Positions 44,031 through 53,271 are shown, counted from the first letter of the stretch. The stretch is DNA of 64,000 nucleotides from JAZRYE01 sp045600585 (GCA_045600585.1 JAZRYE010000032.1:1-64000); one strand, 5' to 3'. Translations and numbers: made by a program. Notes: a model not told the origin generated them from the letters alone.

Positions 44031-44057
44031 TCGCATGAAAAAAGTGCGATTTTTTTA
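44031..44057 (+). terminator. Terminator after pgi
   Basis: TCGCA / TGCGA with a nine-base loop and seven T, just before the tRNA promoter. Confidence 0.7.
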
Positions 44058-44087
44058 TTGACTATATTTATTTATAAGTGATATATT
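44058..44087 (+). promoter_or_regulatory. Promoter of the five-tRNA cluster
   Basis: TTGACT (44058-44063) and TG-extended TATATT (44082-44087) are 18 bases apart, 24 bases before tRNA-Val. Confidence 0.7.
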
Positions 44088-44110
44088 TATTAGGCGCATA
44101 TTGATAAATC

Positions 44111-44186
44111 GGATGCTTAGCTCAGCTGGGAGAGCATCACCCTTACAAGGTGGGGGTCGTGGGTTCGAGCCCCTCAGCATCCACCA
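44111..44186 (+). tRNA. tRNA-Val (TAC)
   Basis: 76-base cloverleaf. Acceptor GGATGCT / AGCATCC, D arm AGCTCAGCTGGGAGAGC, anticodon loop CTTACAA, T arm GTGGGTTCGAGCCCC, encoded CCA. First in the cluster. Confidence 0.96.
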
Positions 44187-44213
44187 TTCTTATGCGAAAC
44201 TTACCCTTATAAT

Positions 44214-44299
44214 GGGAGGGTAGCGAAGAGGCTAAACGCGGCAGACTGTAAATCTGCTACCTACTGGTTTCGGCAGTTCGAATCTGCCCCCTCCCACCA
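44214..44299 (+). tRNA. tRNA-Tyr (GTA)
   Basis: 86 bases, class II with a long variable arm as in bacterial tRNA-Tyr. Acceptor GGGAGGG / CCCTCCC, anticodon loop CTGTAAA, T arm GGCAGTTCGAATCTGCC, encoded CCA. Confidence 0.95.
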
Positions 44300-44309
44300 C
44301 TAAATTGCT

Positions 44310-44385
44310 TGGGGTGTAGCCAAGCGGTAAGGCAACAGACTTTGACTCTGTCATCTCACTGGTTCGATTCCAGTCACCCCAGCCA
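44310..44385 (+). tRNA. tRNA-Gln (TTG)
   Basis: 76 bases. Acceptor TGGGGTG / CACCCCA, anticodon loop CTTTGAC with anticodon TTG, T arm CTGGTTCGATTCCAG, encoded CCA. Confidence 0.95.
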
Positions 44386-44388
44386 TTT

Positions 44389-44464
44389 CACTCTCTAGCT
44401 CAGTCGGTAGAGCACTTGACTTTTAATCAAGGGGTCTGGAGTTCGAATCTCCAGAGAGTGACCA
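44389..44464 (+). tRNA. tRNA-Lys (TTT)
   Basis: 76 bases. Acceptor CACTCTC / GAGAGTG, D arm AGCTCAGTCGGTAGAGC, anticodon loop CTTTTAA, T arm TGGAGTTCGAATCTCCA, encoded CCA. Confidence 0.96.
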
Positions 44465-44470
44465 AAACAT

Positions 44471-44557
44471 GCCCAGGTGGCGGAACAGGTAGACGCACAG
44501 GACTTAAAATCCTGCGGTAGCGATACCATACCGGTTCGATTCCGGTCCCGGGCACCA
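44471..44557 (+). tRNA. tRNA-Leu (TAA)
   Basis: 87 bases, class II. Anticodon loop CTTAAAA with anticodon TAA, variable arm TGCGGTAGCGATACCATA, T arm CCGGTTCGATTCCGG, encoded CCA. A second leucine tRNA (GAG) is at 32111. Confidence 0.95.
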
Positions 44558-44569
44558 TTTGGAAATAAG

Positions 44570-44593
44570 ACCTTCTTCGGAAGGTTTTTATTT
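44570..44593 (+). terminator. Terminator of the tRNA cluster
   Basis: ACCTTC-TTCG-GAAGGT, a UUCG tetraloop hairpin, followed by TTTTATTTT. Confidence 0.9.
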
Positions 44594-44700
44594 TGCAATT
44601 TTACATTGTAAATAATACAATGTAGGCATTATGTAACATTAAGTTTGCATAGATGTCACAAATTATTTATATTAAATAAAGATTTAAAAGGGGATAGATT

Positions 44701-45672
44701 ATGAAACACCTTATCGTTACAAATAGTTCCGCTGGAACAAATAAAAATAAAGAAGCTTTTAATGCTGCAATTAAAGAAGCATTCGATGGATTAGATTACG
44801 AAGTATATGAAACAACTGCTCCAAGAAGCCAAGTTGAATTCTTAAAGAAATATTTAGAAGAACATAAAGATGAAACAGTTAGAGTCTACGCTTGTGGCGG
44901 AGATGGCACTGTCCACGAAACTGCTAATGGATTAGTTGGTTTTGATAATGCTGAATTAGCTATTTATCCAGTTGGTACTGGAAATGACTTTGTCAAAGCA
45001 TATGCAGAAACAAAAGATTATGATGAAATTGTCACTGGCAAAGCAGGTGAAAAGAGATTTAAAAACCTTAAAGGTTTAATCAATGGCGTTGCTCACCCAA
45101 TTGATGTTAGTAAAATTTCTGGTGGAGAGCTTAAAGAACCTTGGTATTCCATTAACGTAATCAACTTTGGTTTTGATGCAATTGTTGGTGCACGTGGTAA
45201 TTATTATAAAGAACACGGCGTTCCTGCTGATGCAAAAGCAAAAGAACAAGATCCATATAAATATGCATTAAATCATGATGCTATGAAACATGGTAGATTC
45301 AATGACACAGAAGTTTTTGCTGATGGCGAAAAATTAAATGAAAAGCAAATCCTTTTAGGAACAGTATCACAAGGTCAATTCGTTGGTGGATCTTTCTGGG
45401 CTGCACCTAAGAGTGATAACACAGATGGTTTAATGGATGTTTGCGTTTTAAAAACAATGACTTTCTTAGGATTGGGAATGATTATTGGTACATACACAAA
45501 AGGCAAACACTTAAATAAAAAGAGAAAGAAAATTGCTTATAGAAGGGTTAAGGAAGTTAAAATTGTTGCCCCACAAGACATTGATGTTTGTATTGATGGC
45601 GAAATGACACGTGGCAAAGAATTCACCATCACATGTGTTCCAGGAGCAATTAAGTTAGTTATTCCACAATAA
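44701..45672 (+). CDS. Diacylglycerol kinase-type lipid kinase (DgkB/YegS)
   Basis: 323 residues. The catalytic-domain signature is ACGGDGTVHETANGL near residue 63, with YPVGTGNDFVKAYAE near 90. The C-terminal beta-sandwich ends in VCIDGEMTRGKEFT. It phosphorylates diacylglycerol or a related lipid, returning it to phosphatidate. AGGGGA precedes the ATG. The plsC gene starts two bases after its stop, so the two act together in phospholipid turnover. Confidence 0.9.
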   Translation: MKHLIVTNSSAGTNKNKEAFNAAIKEAFDGLDYEVYETTAPRSQVEFLKKYLEEHKDETVRVYACGGDGTVHETANGLVGFDNAELAIYPVGTGNDFVKAYAETKDYDEIVTGKAGEKRFKNLKGLINGVAHPIDVSKISGGELKEPWYSINVINFGFDAIVGARGNYYKEHGVPADAKAKEQDPYKYALNHDAMKHGRFNDTEVFADGEKLNEKQILLGTVSQGQFVGGSFWAAPKSDNTDGLMDVCVLKTMTFLGLGMIIGTYTKGKHLNKKRKKIAYRRVKEVKIVAPQDIDVCIDGEMTRGKEFTITCVPGAIKLVIPQ

Positions 45673-45674
45673 TT

Positions 45675-46493
45675 ATGTTTATTGAGATATTCGACATTCT
45701 TGTCGGTATAGCATTAGCTATTTTTGGTAGTTTATATTTTTGGCCAGTAACTCATGGTTATGATTTTTATCGACCAATCGTTTTATTTATTGCCGGATAT
45801 GTAGCTGCTTTCTTATTTATGTTTTTCTTCTTTGCCTGTGTTGGCTGGTGTCAAAAAAAGGAAGAACAATATAAAAAAGTAAATAGATTTGCAAGATTCT
45901 TTCTAACTAACGGAGTTTGGTTCATTTGTTATCATAGCCATACAATATTAGAAATCCATGGCAAAGAAAAATTACCAAAAAACGAAAAATTCTTATTTGT
46001 TTCAAATCATAAAAGTAATTTTGATCCAATGTTTATGATTTGCCGTATGGGAATCAAAAATTTAGCACTTATCACAAAAGCTAGTAACTATAAGATTCCT
46101 GTTGGAGGTCATTTCTTGCCAAGAATAAGTTATATGGCACTTAATAGAGAAGACAAACTTCAATGTTTAGAAAAATTCAAAATTGCTTCTGATTTAATTT
46201 CTAATGACATTTGTTCTGTTGGGGTTTATCCAGAAGGAAAAAGAAATCCAGATATCGTATTAGGCGACTTTCATGAAGGATGCTTCAATATTGGTATTCA
46301 TGCAAAATGCCCTATTGCTGTTATTACAGTAACTGGAACTGAAAATATTCATAAAAGATATCCAAGATTTACTAAAGTAATAATTAGAGTTGAGAAGGTA
46401 TATCGTGAAAGCGATTATGCCGGAATGACAGCACAAGCCTTATCAGATGAAGTTAGACAAATTATGCTAAATAGATTAGATAAGCAAGCGTAA
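45675..46493 (+). CDS. plsC: 1-acyl-glycerol-3-phosphate acyltransferase
   Basis: 272 residues. Two N-terminal membrane helices are followed by the acyltransferase motifs SNHKSNFDPMFM (N-H-x4-D) near residue 113, FLPRISYMALNRED near 150 and VYPEGKRNPD near 185. Makes phosphatidate from lysophosphatidate. Unlike the 399-residue homologue at 21517 it has no zinc ribbon, so this is the better candidate for the housekeeping PlsC. Coupled to the lipid kinase gene upstream; a terminator overlaps its stop codon. Confidence 0.9.
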   Translation: MFIEIFDILVGIALAIFGSLYFWPVTHGYDFYRPIVLFIAGYVAAFLFMFFFFACVGWCQKKEEQYKKVNRFARFFLTNGVWFICYHSHTILEIHGKEKLPKNEKFLFVSNHKSNFDPMFMICRMGIKNLALITKASNYKIPVGGHFLPRISYMALNREDKLQCLEKFKIASDLISNDICSVGVYPEGKRNPDIVLGDFHEGCFNIGIHAKCPIAVITVTGTENIHKRYPRFTKVIIRVEKVYRESDYAGMTAQALSDEVRQIMLNRLDKQA

Positions 46494-46506
46494 TGCTTGC
46501 TTTTAA
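46482..46506 (+). terminator. Terminator overlapping the plsC stop
   Basis: AAGCAAGC pairs with GCTTGCTT around GTAAT, followed by TTAAAT. The stem contains the last codons of plsC. The T-run is short. Confidence 0.6.
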
Positions 46507-46587
46507 ATTATTTCGAAAAGTATCGATTATTAACAATTAATAAATTTCTAATTTTTAATTAATATATTTTAGTGATATATTCATTCT

Positions 46588-47442
46588 ATGGAAAATTTTG
46601 AAATTACAAAAATTTTAGGACCAGATGCTAAAATCATTTCCAAAATGCAAGGTGGAATGATGAATCTTTCTTATTTGGTTAAAGCCTTAGATAAAGACTA
46701 TATTTTATACATATCTACTCCTGAAGCTAACCTAATGGTTAACAGAGAAAAAGAAAAGAAAGATCAAGAAATCATCTATTCTCTTGGCATCACTAGCAAG
46801 AATATTTATTTTGATACAAAAAGAGGCATTAAGATAAACGAATTCATTAAAGGTGATTCATTAAACAACATTAATGAATACGAGCCTAAAAAGGTCGCAA
46901 ATCTATTAAAGAAGTTACATGAAAGCAAAATTCTTTCTTCAGAAGACTATTTACCATTTAATAGATTATTAAAATATAAGAAAGAAGCTCTTGAAGTAGC
47001 TGAATTAGCTGAAGATTATTACAAGTTAGAAAAAGTCTTATTAGCAAATAAAGAATTCCTAGAAAAGCAAAAGAAAGTTTTGTCGCATAATGATGCTCAA
47101 AGAAGTAACGTTGTTAAAGGTGATGGTAACGAATATTACTTAATCGATTTTGAATTCGTCGGTAATAACGATGAGATATATGACATTGCTTGTTTCGGTA
47201 ATGGCTTAGTTGAAGAAGGGTACGAAGTTTTAAAAGAATACTTTATCGAACCAACAAAAGAAGAAAAACAAAGATATTATTTATGGAGAATTTATCTTTC
47301 TCTTCAATGGTATCTAGTCGCGACAAGAAAGCATTATAACGGAGAAGGAATAAAGCATGGCTATAATTTTCTAGAAGTCGGTAAGCACTTCTTAGATAAT
47401 GCATTAACAGCATATAGATATTATCAAGACCTTGAAAAGTAA
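46588..47442 (+). CDS. Choline kinase-like phosphotransferase (LicA/APH fold)
   Basis: 284 residues. The aminoglycoside phosphotransferase/choline kinase fold shows as GGMMNLSYLVKA near residue 22, the catalytic loop LSHNDAQRSNVV near 168 and the metal-binding DFEFVGNNDEIYDIA near 187. LicA-type enzymes phosphorylate choline for surface decoration; the substrate here is not certain and other Lic genes are absent. A TG-extended TATATT ends six bases before the ATG with no Shine-Dalgarno site, so the mRNA is probably leaderless. Confidence 0.82.
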   Translation: MENFEITKILGPDAKIISKMQGGMMNLSYLVKALDKDYILYISTPEANLMVNREKEKKDQEIIYSLGITSKNIYFDTKRGIKINEFIKGDSLNNINEYEPKKVANLLKKLHESKILSSEDYLPFNRLLKYKKEALEVAELAEDYYKLEKVLLANKEFLEKQKKVLSHNDAQRSNVVKGDGNEYYLIDFEFVGNNDEIYDIACFGNGLVEEGYEVLKEYFIEPTKEEKQRYYLWRIYLSLQWYLVATRKHYNGEGIKHGYNFLEVGKHFLDNALTAYRYYQDLEK

Positions 47443-47537
47443 GCACTTCTATTGAAGTGTTTTTCTTTTTTCACAAATATTATCGTTTTATTATTCACTT
47501 TTATTATTTTGTGGTAATATTTTTTGCGGTGATAAAT

Positions 47538-47780
47538 ATGGATAGTACAGAACAATTAATTATTGCAACATTAGATAAAATCAGACACTTCTTACAAAAA
47601 GATGGCGGAGATGTCGAATTCCAATCATTCAAAGACGGTATTGTTTCCGTTAAAATGAGAGGTGCTTGCCAAGACTGCGCTTATGCAGGAGCAGACATTA
47701 AAGACTTAGTAGAAGTCATCCTTCAAGAAGAAGTTCCTGGTGTCATCGAAGTAAGATTAGCAGACGAAGAAGTTAAATAA
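47538..47780 (+). CDS. NifU-like iron-sulfur scaffold protein
   Basis: 80 residues, the NifU C-terminal domain alone. Helix TEQLIIATLDKIRHFLQKDGGDVEF leads to the C-x2-C cluster site RGACQDCAYAGADI near residue 40. The domain carries a labile Fe-S cluster for transfer to apoproteins. ATG 47538 has GGTGAT upstream; the longer frame from 47457 is hydrophobic, unlike the family, and passes through the promoter region. Confidence 0.9.
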   Translation: MDSTEQLIIATLDKIRHFLQKDGGDVEFQSFKDGIVSVKMRGACQDCAYAGADIKDLVEVILQEEVPGVIEVRLADEEVK

Positions 47781-47786
47781 TCTTAT

Positions 47787-47862
47787 TGGGGTATAGCCAA
47801 GCGGCTAAGGCAGTGGGCTCTGAACTCACCATTCTTTGGTTCGAATCCAAATACCCCAGCCA
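47787..47862 (+). tRNA. tRNA-Gln (CTG)
   Basis: 76 bases. Acceptor TGGGGTA / TACCCCA, anticodon loop CTCTGAA with anticodon CTG, T arm TTGGTTCGAATCCAA, encoded CCA. It lies six bases after the nifU-like stop, so it may be cut from that transcript. Confidence 0.93.
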
Positions 47863-47870
47863 AGACAAAC

Positions 47871-47898
47871 AAAAAGCACTCATAAGAGTGCTATTTTT
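47871..47898 (+). terminator. Terminator after tRNA-Gln
   Basis: AGCACTC-ATAA-GAGTGCT followed by ATTTTTAT. The opposite strand has AAAAAGCACTC, so it may also end the cysQ-like transcript. Confidence 0.8.
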
Positions 47899-47913
47899 AT
47901 TTGATAACATTTA

Positions 47914-48690
47914 TTAAAGAAGAATGTTTTCTTTTCTATTGCAAGCAATATAACCGTTTCTGTTATATACATCTTTTCTATTATATTTAATAGGCTTGCC
48001 ATTAGGTTCAATAAATACTCCACCAGCTTCTTCAACAATAATTTGAGCAGCAGCAGTATCCCATTCCTTTGTGTTTGGAGATGTACGATAAGTAATTTCA
48101 GCTTTACCATCTGCAATTGCACATGGTTTTAAAGATGATCCTAACTTTTCAATATGTTTGATAACATCCTTGTGCTTTTCCATTAATTCTTTTTCTTTAT
48201 CCATCAAATGGAAAACACTTGTTAAGCAAGTTAAGTCTTCAAGTTTATCGTTAACATGCATCATATAAACTTTATCGTCTATACGATGGAATGCTCCATT
48301 TCCTTTACTTGCGTAATAAATTTCTCCAGTAGCAGGTACAACAATTACACCCACGACTACTTTATGTTTATATGCCAAAGCAATATTTGTTGTAAATTGT
48401 CCATCTCTAGCTACAAAGTCTTTTGTTCCATCAACTGGATCAACAATCCAAACATAATCATTGGAAAGTCTTTCTTCATTATCTTCACTTTCTTCTGTTA
48501 AAAAAGCGTATAAAGGAAATTCTTTATGAAGATATTCTCTAATCATCTTATCAGCTGTTTTATCAGCTAAAGTAACAGGAGAATCATCTTCTTTAATTTC
48601 AACATCAAACGGAGTGTTATAAATCTCCATAATTTTATCTTTTGCGAGTAAGCCAGCGATAATTGCGGCGTTTAATTCTTTTTCCCACAT
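47914..48690 (-). CDS. Inositol monophosphatase family phosphatase, CysQ-like
   Basis: 258 residues. Lithium-sensitive phosphatase motifs: LTEESEDNEE near residue 65, WIVDPVDGTKDFV near 81-93 and EWDTAAAQIIVEEAGG near 210-225. CysQ members hydrolyse 3'-phosphoadenosine 5'-phosphate. The adjacent NrnA homologue removes the same compound, which supports a PAP or nucleotide salvage role (inference). AAAGGAG precedes the ATG. Confidence 0.85.
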   Translation of the reverse strand: MWEKELNAAIIAGLLAKDKIMEIYNTPFDVEIKEDDSPVTLADKTADKMIREYLHKEFPLYAFLTEESEDNEERLSNDYVWIVDPVDGTKDFVARDGQFTTNIALAYKHKVVVGVIVVPATGEIYYASKGNGAFHRIDDKVYMMHVNDKLEDLTCLTSVFHLMDKEKELMEKHKDVIKHIEKLGSSLKPCAIADGKAEITYRTSPNTKEWDTAAAQIIVEEAGGVFIEPNGKPIKYNRKDVYNRNGYIACNRKENILL

Positions 48691-48692
48691 AA

Positions 48693-49649
48693 CTAATTCT
48701 CCTTTCGATAATCTATGATTAATTTATCTAGATCTTTGATAATATCTTGAATGAGAGTTTCATTGTATTTAGCTAATGTACAGCCAGCTGCAAAACGATG
48801 GCCTCCACCAGAATGTTTAGCCATTAATGGTTGAATGACTGGTCCATTGCTACGGATTTCAGTTTTAACCCTTCCATCACTTGCTTCAGCAAAGCATGCC
48901 CAAATTGGGTATCCTTCAACATTACCTAATAAATTTACCATATTGGCAATTTGAAGAGATGAGTAACCGTATTCTACAAAATCTTCATGTCGTAATATGA
49001 CATATAAAACGCCTTCTGGACTCTTTTGATATTTTGAGTAGAAAAGCGCTCTGATTTTGAATGTTACTTCATCAGTGACATTAAGAATATTTAATATAGT
49101 TTTTGGATTTGCTCCATGACTACATAAATAGCATGCATGACTATATAGCTTTGAATAATTCTCAGCGTATTGTAAGCGTCCACTATCAGTGAGAAGACCT
49201 AAATATAAAGCATTCGCACATTTCTTATTAATTCTAAGTTTTGATTCTTTAACAAAATCAATAATCATCTCTGAGGTTGAAGAAGATTTATCATCGATAA
49301 CTTCAGGGCCTTGTTTAAATGTATGTAAATCAATATGGTGATCGATTTTTGCAAATGCTTTTGCAGAATAAATTCTTTTATCTTCCATTCTTGATAAATC
49401 ATTGCCATCTAATAAGATTGCTAATGAATTAGCAAAAACATCATCACTTATTTCATCCGGTTTTCCAAGTAGGTCGAAAAATTTAGGAAGTCCACTTCCG
49501 ACAATGTAAATTTTCTTATTTGGATAATTTAATTGAAGAACTTCTTTTAAGCCAATTTGACTTCCAAAGCAGTCTCCATCTGGATTGAAATGACCATTGA
49601 TGACTATTGAATCATATTGTTCAATGAGTTTAAGAATGGATTCAAACAT
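48693..49649 (-). CDS. nrnA: DHH phosphoesterase, NrnA type (oligoribonuclease/PAP phosphatase)
   Basis: 318 residues. Motifs in order: HFNPDGDCFGS near residue 20, LLDGNDLSRM near 90, KIDHHIDLH (DHH) near 113, LTDSGRLQY near 160, and the DHHA1 site SGGGHRFAAGCT near 285. Degrades short RNA oligomers and PAP. It begins two bases after the rpoE stop without its own ribosome site, so it is coupled. Confidence 0.9.
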   Translation of the reverse strand: MFESILKLIEQYDSIVINGHFNPDGDCFGSQIGLKEVLQLNYPNKKIYIVGSGLPKFFDLLGKPDEISDDVFANSLAILLDGNDLSRMEDKRIYSAKAFAKIDHHIDLHTFKQGPEVIDDKSSSTSEMIIDFVKESKLRINKKCANALYLGLLTDSGRLQYAENYSKLYSHACYLCSHGANPKTILNILNVTDEVTFKIRALFYSKYQKSPEGVLYVILRHEDFVEYGYSSLQIANMVNLLGNVEGYPIWACFAEASDGRVKTEIRSNGPVIQPLMAKHSGGGHRFAAGCTLAKYNETLIQDIIKDLDKLIIDYRKEN

Positions 49650-49651
49650 AA

Positions 49652-50041
49652 TTAAAGAGTGTCAACGTCAGTAACGTCTGGTTCAATTTCGTCGCCTGAT
49701 TCAGATTCTTTTGGTTCTTCAAAGGCAGCGTTATATTCCTTATCTTCTTCCTCTTCTTCTTCGTCATCATCTGCAGCTTCAACATCGCTATAAACGTCTT
49801 TCATATCAATGTGAACTTTGTCGAATGTGTGACGTGTTCTTAAATCCCATGAGTTTTCACCTAATGTAACAAATCTTCCGTCTAACATTAAGTTTGTGTA
49901 GAAACGTGAAACTTTTGAATCAGCTGTTTCTTTGTCAAAGCCTGCTTGTTCACAGACATAAGCCCACATTTCAGCAAAACTAACTGGGCCTTCTTTTTTG
50001 CTTACATATTCGTAAGCGATTTCAATTAATGATTTTGGCAT
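49652..50041 (-). CDS. rpoE: RNA polymerase delta subunit
   Basis: 129 residues. Residues 1-80 form the HARE-HTH domain (SLIEIAYEYVSKKEGPVSFAEMW ... FVTLGENSWDLR). The rest is a very acidic unstructured tail (DDEEEEEEDKE), as in Bacilli delta. It speeds RNA polymerase recycling and is restricted to Bacillota and relatives, which helps place the organism. Not the proteobacterial sigma E. AGGAGG lies eight bases before the ATG. Confidence 0.93.
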   Translation of the reverse strand: MPKSLIEIAYEYVSKKEGPVSFAEMWAYVCEQAGFDKETADSKVSRFYTNLMLDGRFVTLGENSWDLRTRHTFDKVHIDMKDVYSDVEAADDDEEEEEEDKEYNAAFEEPKESESGDEIEPDVTDVDTL

Positions 50042-50059
50042 AGTATTTTCCTCCTTGCC

Positions 50060-51679
50060 TTACATATGTACTGGTGCGCTTACACCAATTAGAGTTAATG
50101 CATTTTTCATCACTTGTTGAGCAGCTTTACAAAGCGCTAAACGAGATGAAGAGACCTCTATATTATCTCTATCAATAACACGGCATTCTGTATAGAAAGC
50201 GTGTACTAATTCAGCTAAGTCATGGATGTAGTTTGTAATTTTGAAAGGAGCTCTTTCTTTTGCAGCATCCGCGACAACGCTAGGGAAACTAGCGATATGT
50301 TTCAATAATGCTTTTTCACTTTCTTTTTCAAGCTTTGGAGCATTAATATCAAGTTCAATATCCTTGCCTTGTTCTAAGATAGAACATAATCTAGCATGAG
50401 CATATTGAGCATAATAAACTGGGTTATTTGAACTTTGTTCTTTAGCAAGGTTCATATCGAAGTCAAGGTGAGCACTTTGTGCGCGCATTGCGAAGAAATA
50501 TCTCATAGCGTCAACACCAACTTCTTCACAAATATCGTGAAGAGTAATTGCATCGCCTTTTCTCTTACTTGCTTTAAATTCTTGGCCATCTTTAATGAAT
50601 CTAACCATTTGAATTAATTCAATTTCTAATGCTTCTGGTTTATATCCATGCATCATAAGGGCAGATTTCATACGATTGATATAGCCGTGATGGTCAGCGC
50701 CTAAAACATCAATTAATTGATCGAATCCTCTCGACATCTTATTAACGTGATAGCAAATATCTGGCATAAAGTATGTATAATCACCATCACTCTTTTGAAT
50801 AACTCTATCTTTATCATCTAAGAATGCAGTTGTTTTTAAATACAAAGCATTGTCTTGTCTATATGTGTATTCTTTTAAGAATTCGATTTCTTTTTCAATA
50901 GCGTCTTGGCCTCTAATCTTCTTTTCAGAAGAGAAGACATCGAAGTGAACTCTAAATGTTGTTAAGTGATCGATAATTCTATCGAGTTCAACTCTCATAC
51001 CTTTTTCTTTGAAGTATTCAAGAACGTTTTCTCTTTCTAAGACTTTATCGCCTTCTTCTTTTATGATTTGTTCAGCGATTTCTTTAACATCTTCCCCATG
51101 ATATCCGTCTTCAGGTAATTCAAATGGCATACCTAAAAGTTCTTTATATCTTTCTCTAACAGATTCACCTAGGTGAGTAATTTGAACACCAGCATCGTTA
51201 ATGTAATATTCTCTTGTTACATCGTATCCAGCAAATTCTAAGATACGGCATAATGAATCACCATAAGCAGCGCCTCTTGCTGTTCCAACGTGAAGTAATC
51301 CTGTAGGATTAGCAGAAACGAATTCAACATCGACTTTAAAGTTTTTCTTTGGAGAAGAACCAAATTTATCTCCATCTTCAATAACTTTCTTAACAATTGA
51401 TGTTAATGAGTCATTCTTCATGAAGAAATTGATAAAGCCAGGACCAGCAATTTCAATTTTTTCAATACCTTCCATATCAATTGTTGAAATTATTGCATTA
51501 GCAACATCTCTAGGAGCTTTAGCAAATAAACGGCATAATTTCATTGCAGCGTTAGTTGCATAGTCACCATGAGTTGTATCTTTACTATGTTCAATGATAA
51601 TGTCGTTAAGGGCAACTTCATGACCAAGTGCTTTAAAGGCATTTTGTAGTTTTATTTTTAATGAATCAACAATGTCCAT
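50060..51679 (-). CDS. argS: Arginyl-tRNA synthetase
   Basis: 539 residues, class I. N-terminal Add1 domain, then the HIGH-like motif in SANPTGLLHVGTARGA near residue 120 (HVGT). FKASKRKGDAITLHD near 365 holds the KMSK-type loop, and DALR-type helical anticodon-binding domain ends the protein. Charges tRNA-Arg. AAGGAG is eight bases before the ATG. Confidence 0.96.
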   Translation of the reverse strand: MDIVDSLKIKLQNAFKALGHEVALNDIIIEHSKDTTHGDYATNAAMKLCRLFAKAPRDVANAIISTIDMEGIEKIEIAGPGFINFFMKNDSLTSIVKKVIEDGDKFGSSPKKNFKVDVEFVSANPTGLLHVGTARGAAYGDSLCRILEFAGYDVTREYYINDAGVQITHLGESVRERYKELLGMPFELPEDGYHGEDVKEIAEQIIKEEGDKVLERENVLEYFKEKGMRVELDRIIDHLTTFRVHFDVFSSEKKIRGQDAIEKEIEFLKEYTYRQDNALYLKTTAFLDDKDRVIQKSDGDYTYFMPDICYHVNKMSRGFDQLIDVLGADHHGYINRMKSALMMHGYKPEALEIELIQMVRFIKDGQEFKASKRKGDAITLHDICEEVGVDAMRYFFAMRAQSAHLDFDMNLAKEQSSNNPVYYAQYAHARLCSILEQGKDIELDINAPKLEKESEKALLKHIASFPSVVADAAKERAPFKITNYIHDLAELVHAFYTECRVIDRDNIEVSSSRLALCKAAQQVMKNALTLIGVSAPVHM

Positions 51680-51681
51680 AA

Positions 51682-52161
51682 TTATTCTCCTTTTTCAAGC
51701 AATAGTATGTAAGACTCGGCTTTAACTGCTTTTCCTTCACCCACACTATCGAGTCCTTCATTAGTGCCGGCTTTAACTGATACATTATTAATATCAGTAT
51801 TAAGCAATAACGCGATATTCTTTCGCATATCAAGGATATAATCCTTTAACTTTGGTCTTTCCAATGTGATTGAAATATCAACATTGCCAACCTTATAGCC
51901 TCTCTCATCCATCATTTTAACAATAGCTTTAACGATGAGAGATGAATCCATGTTAAGTGTCTCTTCACTTGTATCTGGGAAATGTTTTCCTAAATCACCT
52001 AGTGCAAGAGCACCGAGAATTGATTCACCAAGTGCGTGAAAAACGACATCTCCATCACTATGTGCTAACTCACCAAATGTTGATGGAACATCGATTCCAC
52101 CAAGCATGAGTTTGCGTTCTGGAACTAATCTATGTATGTCACTAGCAAATCCAATTCTCAT
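51682..52161 (-). CDS. ispF: MEcPP synthase
   Basis: 159 residues. Metal ligands in ASDIHRLV near residue 8 (D-x-H) and the loop HSDGDVVFHALGESILGALALGDLGKHFPD are diagnostic, with NVSVKAGTNEGLDSVG near the end. It forms the cyclic diphosphate in the MEP isoprenoid pathway, two steps after IspD (41697). Its ATG directly abuts the ychF stop. Confidence 0.96.
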   Translation of the reverse strand: MRIGFASDIHRLVPERKLMLGGIDVPSTFGELAHSDGDVVFHALGESILGALALGDLGKHFPDTSEETLNMDSSLIVKAIVKMMDERGYKVGNVDISITLERPKLKDYILDMRKNIALLLNTDINNVSVKAGTNEGLDSVGEGKAVKAESYILLLEKGE

Positions 52162-53271
52162 TTATTTCTTTACGTTGAATCTGAAGAACATGCAATCACC
52201 ATCTTTTGGATAGTAACCTTTTCCTTCAGTTCTCACCTTTCCTGCTTCTTTAGCAGCGGCTTCACTACCATATTCTTTAATAGCGGTATAAGGATATACT
52301 TCTGCACAAATAAATCCTTTTTGGAAATCGGTATGGATGACACCAGCGCATTCAGGAGCACTCATGCCATTTGTAAATGTCCAAGCGCGACATTCATCAC
52401 TACCGACAGTGAAGAATGTTGATAGATTTAATAATCTATAAGTTGCTTTAATTACTCTTTCAAGACCAGATTCTTTAATGCCGAGATCTTCTAAGAATAA
52501 TTCTTTTTCTTCTGGAGGTAATTGTGAGATTTCACTTTCAATTTCTGCAGAAACAGGAATTACTTCGTTTCCTTCTTCTTTTGCATATGCAACTACCTTT
52601 TGATAGTTAGAAGCATTTTCAATATTTGTTAAGTCACCTTCACTGACATTAGCAACATAGATGATAGGCTTCTTTGTTAATAAATGATAGCTTTTAGCGA
52701 ATAATTCTTGTTCTTCTGTTAAACGAACAACTCTAGCTGGTCTACCTTCTAATAAGACTTCCTTGATTGGAGAAAGAATGCTCATTTCTAATACTGATTC
52801 TTTATCTTTTAAAATACGAGCCTTGTTTTCAATCTTATCAATTCTTTTTTGGACAGTATCTAAGTCTGCCATAACAAGTTCAAGATTGATGATTTCAATA
52901 TCTCTAATTGGATCAACGCTTTCTTCAACGTGAACGATATCAGGATTTTCAAAGCATCTAACAACTTCGACAATCGCATCGCATTCTCTAATATGTGCAA
53001 GGAATTGGTTACCAAGACCTTCACCGTGAGATGCACCTTTAACTAAGCCAGCAATATCATAGAATTCAACAGTTGCAGGAATTTTTCTTTCTGGTTTAAA
53101 GATATTAACTAAATTATCAAGTCTTTCATCCGGAACGTTAACAACACCGGTATTTGGGTTGATAGTAGCAAATGGATAATTTGCCGCTTCAACGTGTGAA
53201 TTTGTAATTGCGTTAAATAATGTTGATTTTCCAACATTAGGTAATCCGACAATTCCAGCTTTTAATCCCAT
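52162..53271 (-). CDS. ychF: YchF/OLA1 family redox-responsive GTPase/ATPase
   Basis: 369 residues. G1 GLPNVGKSTLFNAI at residue 8, G3 YDIAGLVKGAS near 72, an unusual G4 region (YVANVSEGD) as in YchF, and the C-terminal TGS domain (FTVGSDECRAWTF ... KGYYPKDGDCMFFRFN). It binds ribosomes and prefers ATP in characterised members. GAGG lies before the ATG; a TATAAT-like box is about 35 bases upstream. Confidence 0.96.
   Translation of the reverse strand: MGLKAGIVGLPNVGKSTLFNAITNSHVEAANYPFATINPNTGVVNVPDERLDNLVNIFKPERKIPATVEFYDIAGLVKGASHGEGLGNQFLAHIRECDAIVEVVRCFENPDIVHVEESVDPIRDIEIINLELVMADLDTVQKRIDKIENKARILKDKESVLEMSILSPIKEVLLEGRPARVVRLTEEQELFAKSYHLLTKKPIIYVANVSEGDLTNIENASNYQKVVAYAKEEGNEVIPVSAEIESEISQLPPEEKELFLEDLGIKESGLERVIKATYRLLNLSTFFTVGSDECRAWTFTNGMSAPECAGVIHTDFQKGFICAEVYPYTAIKEYGSEAAAKEAGKVRTEGKGYYPKDGDCMFFRFNVKK

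Noticed and set aside
44395..44598. 67-residue minus-strand frame across tRNA-Lys and tRNA-Leu
   Set aside because: It is the antisense of two tRNAs and a terminator (GARDRNRTGM), with no ribosome site.
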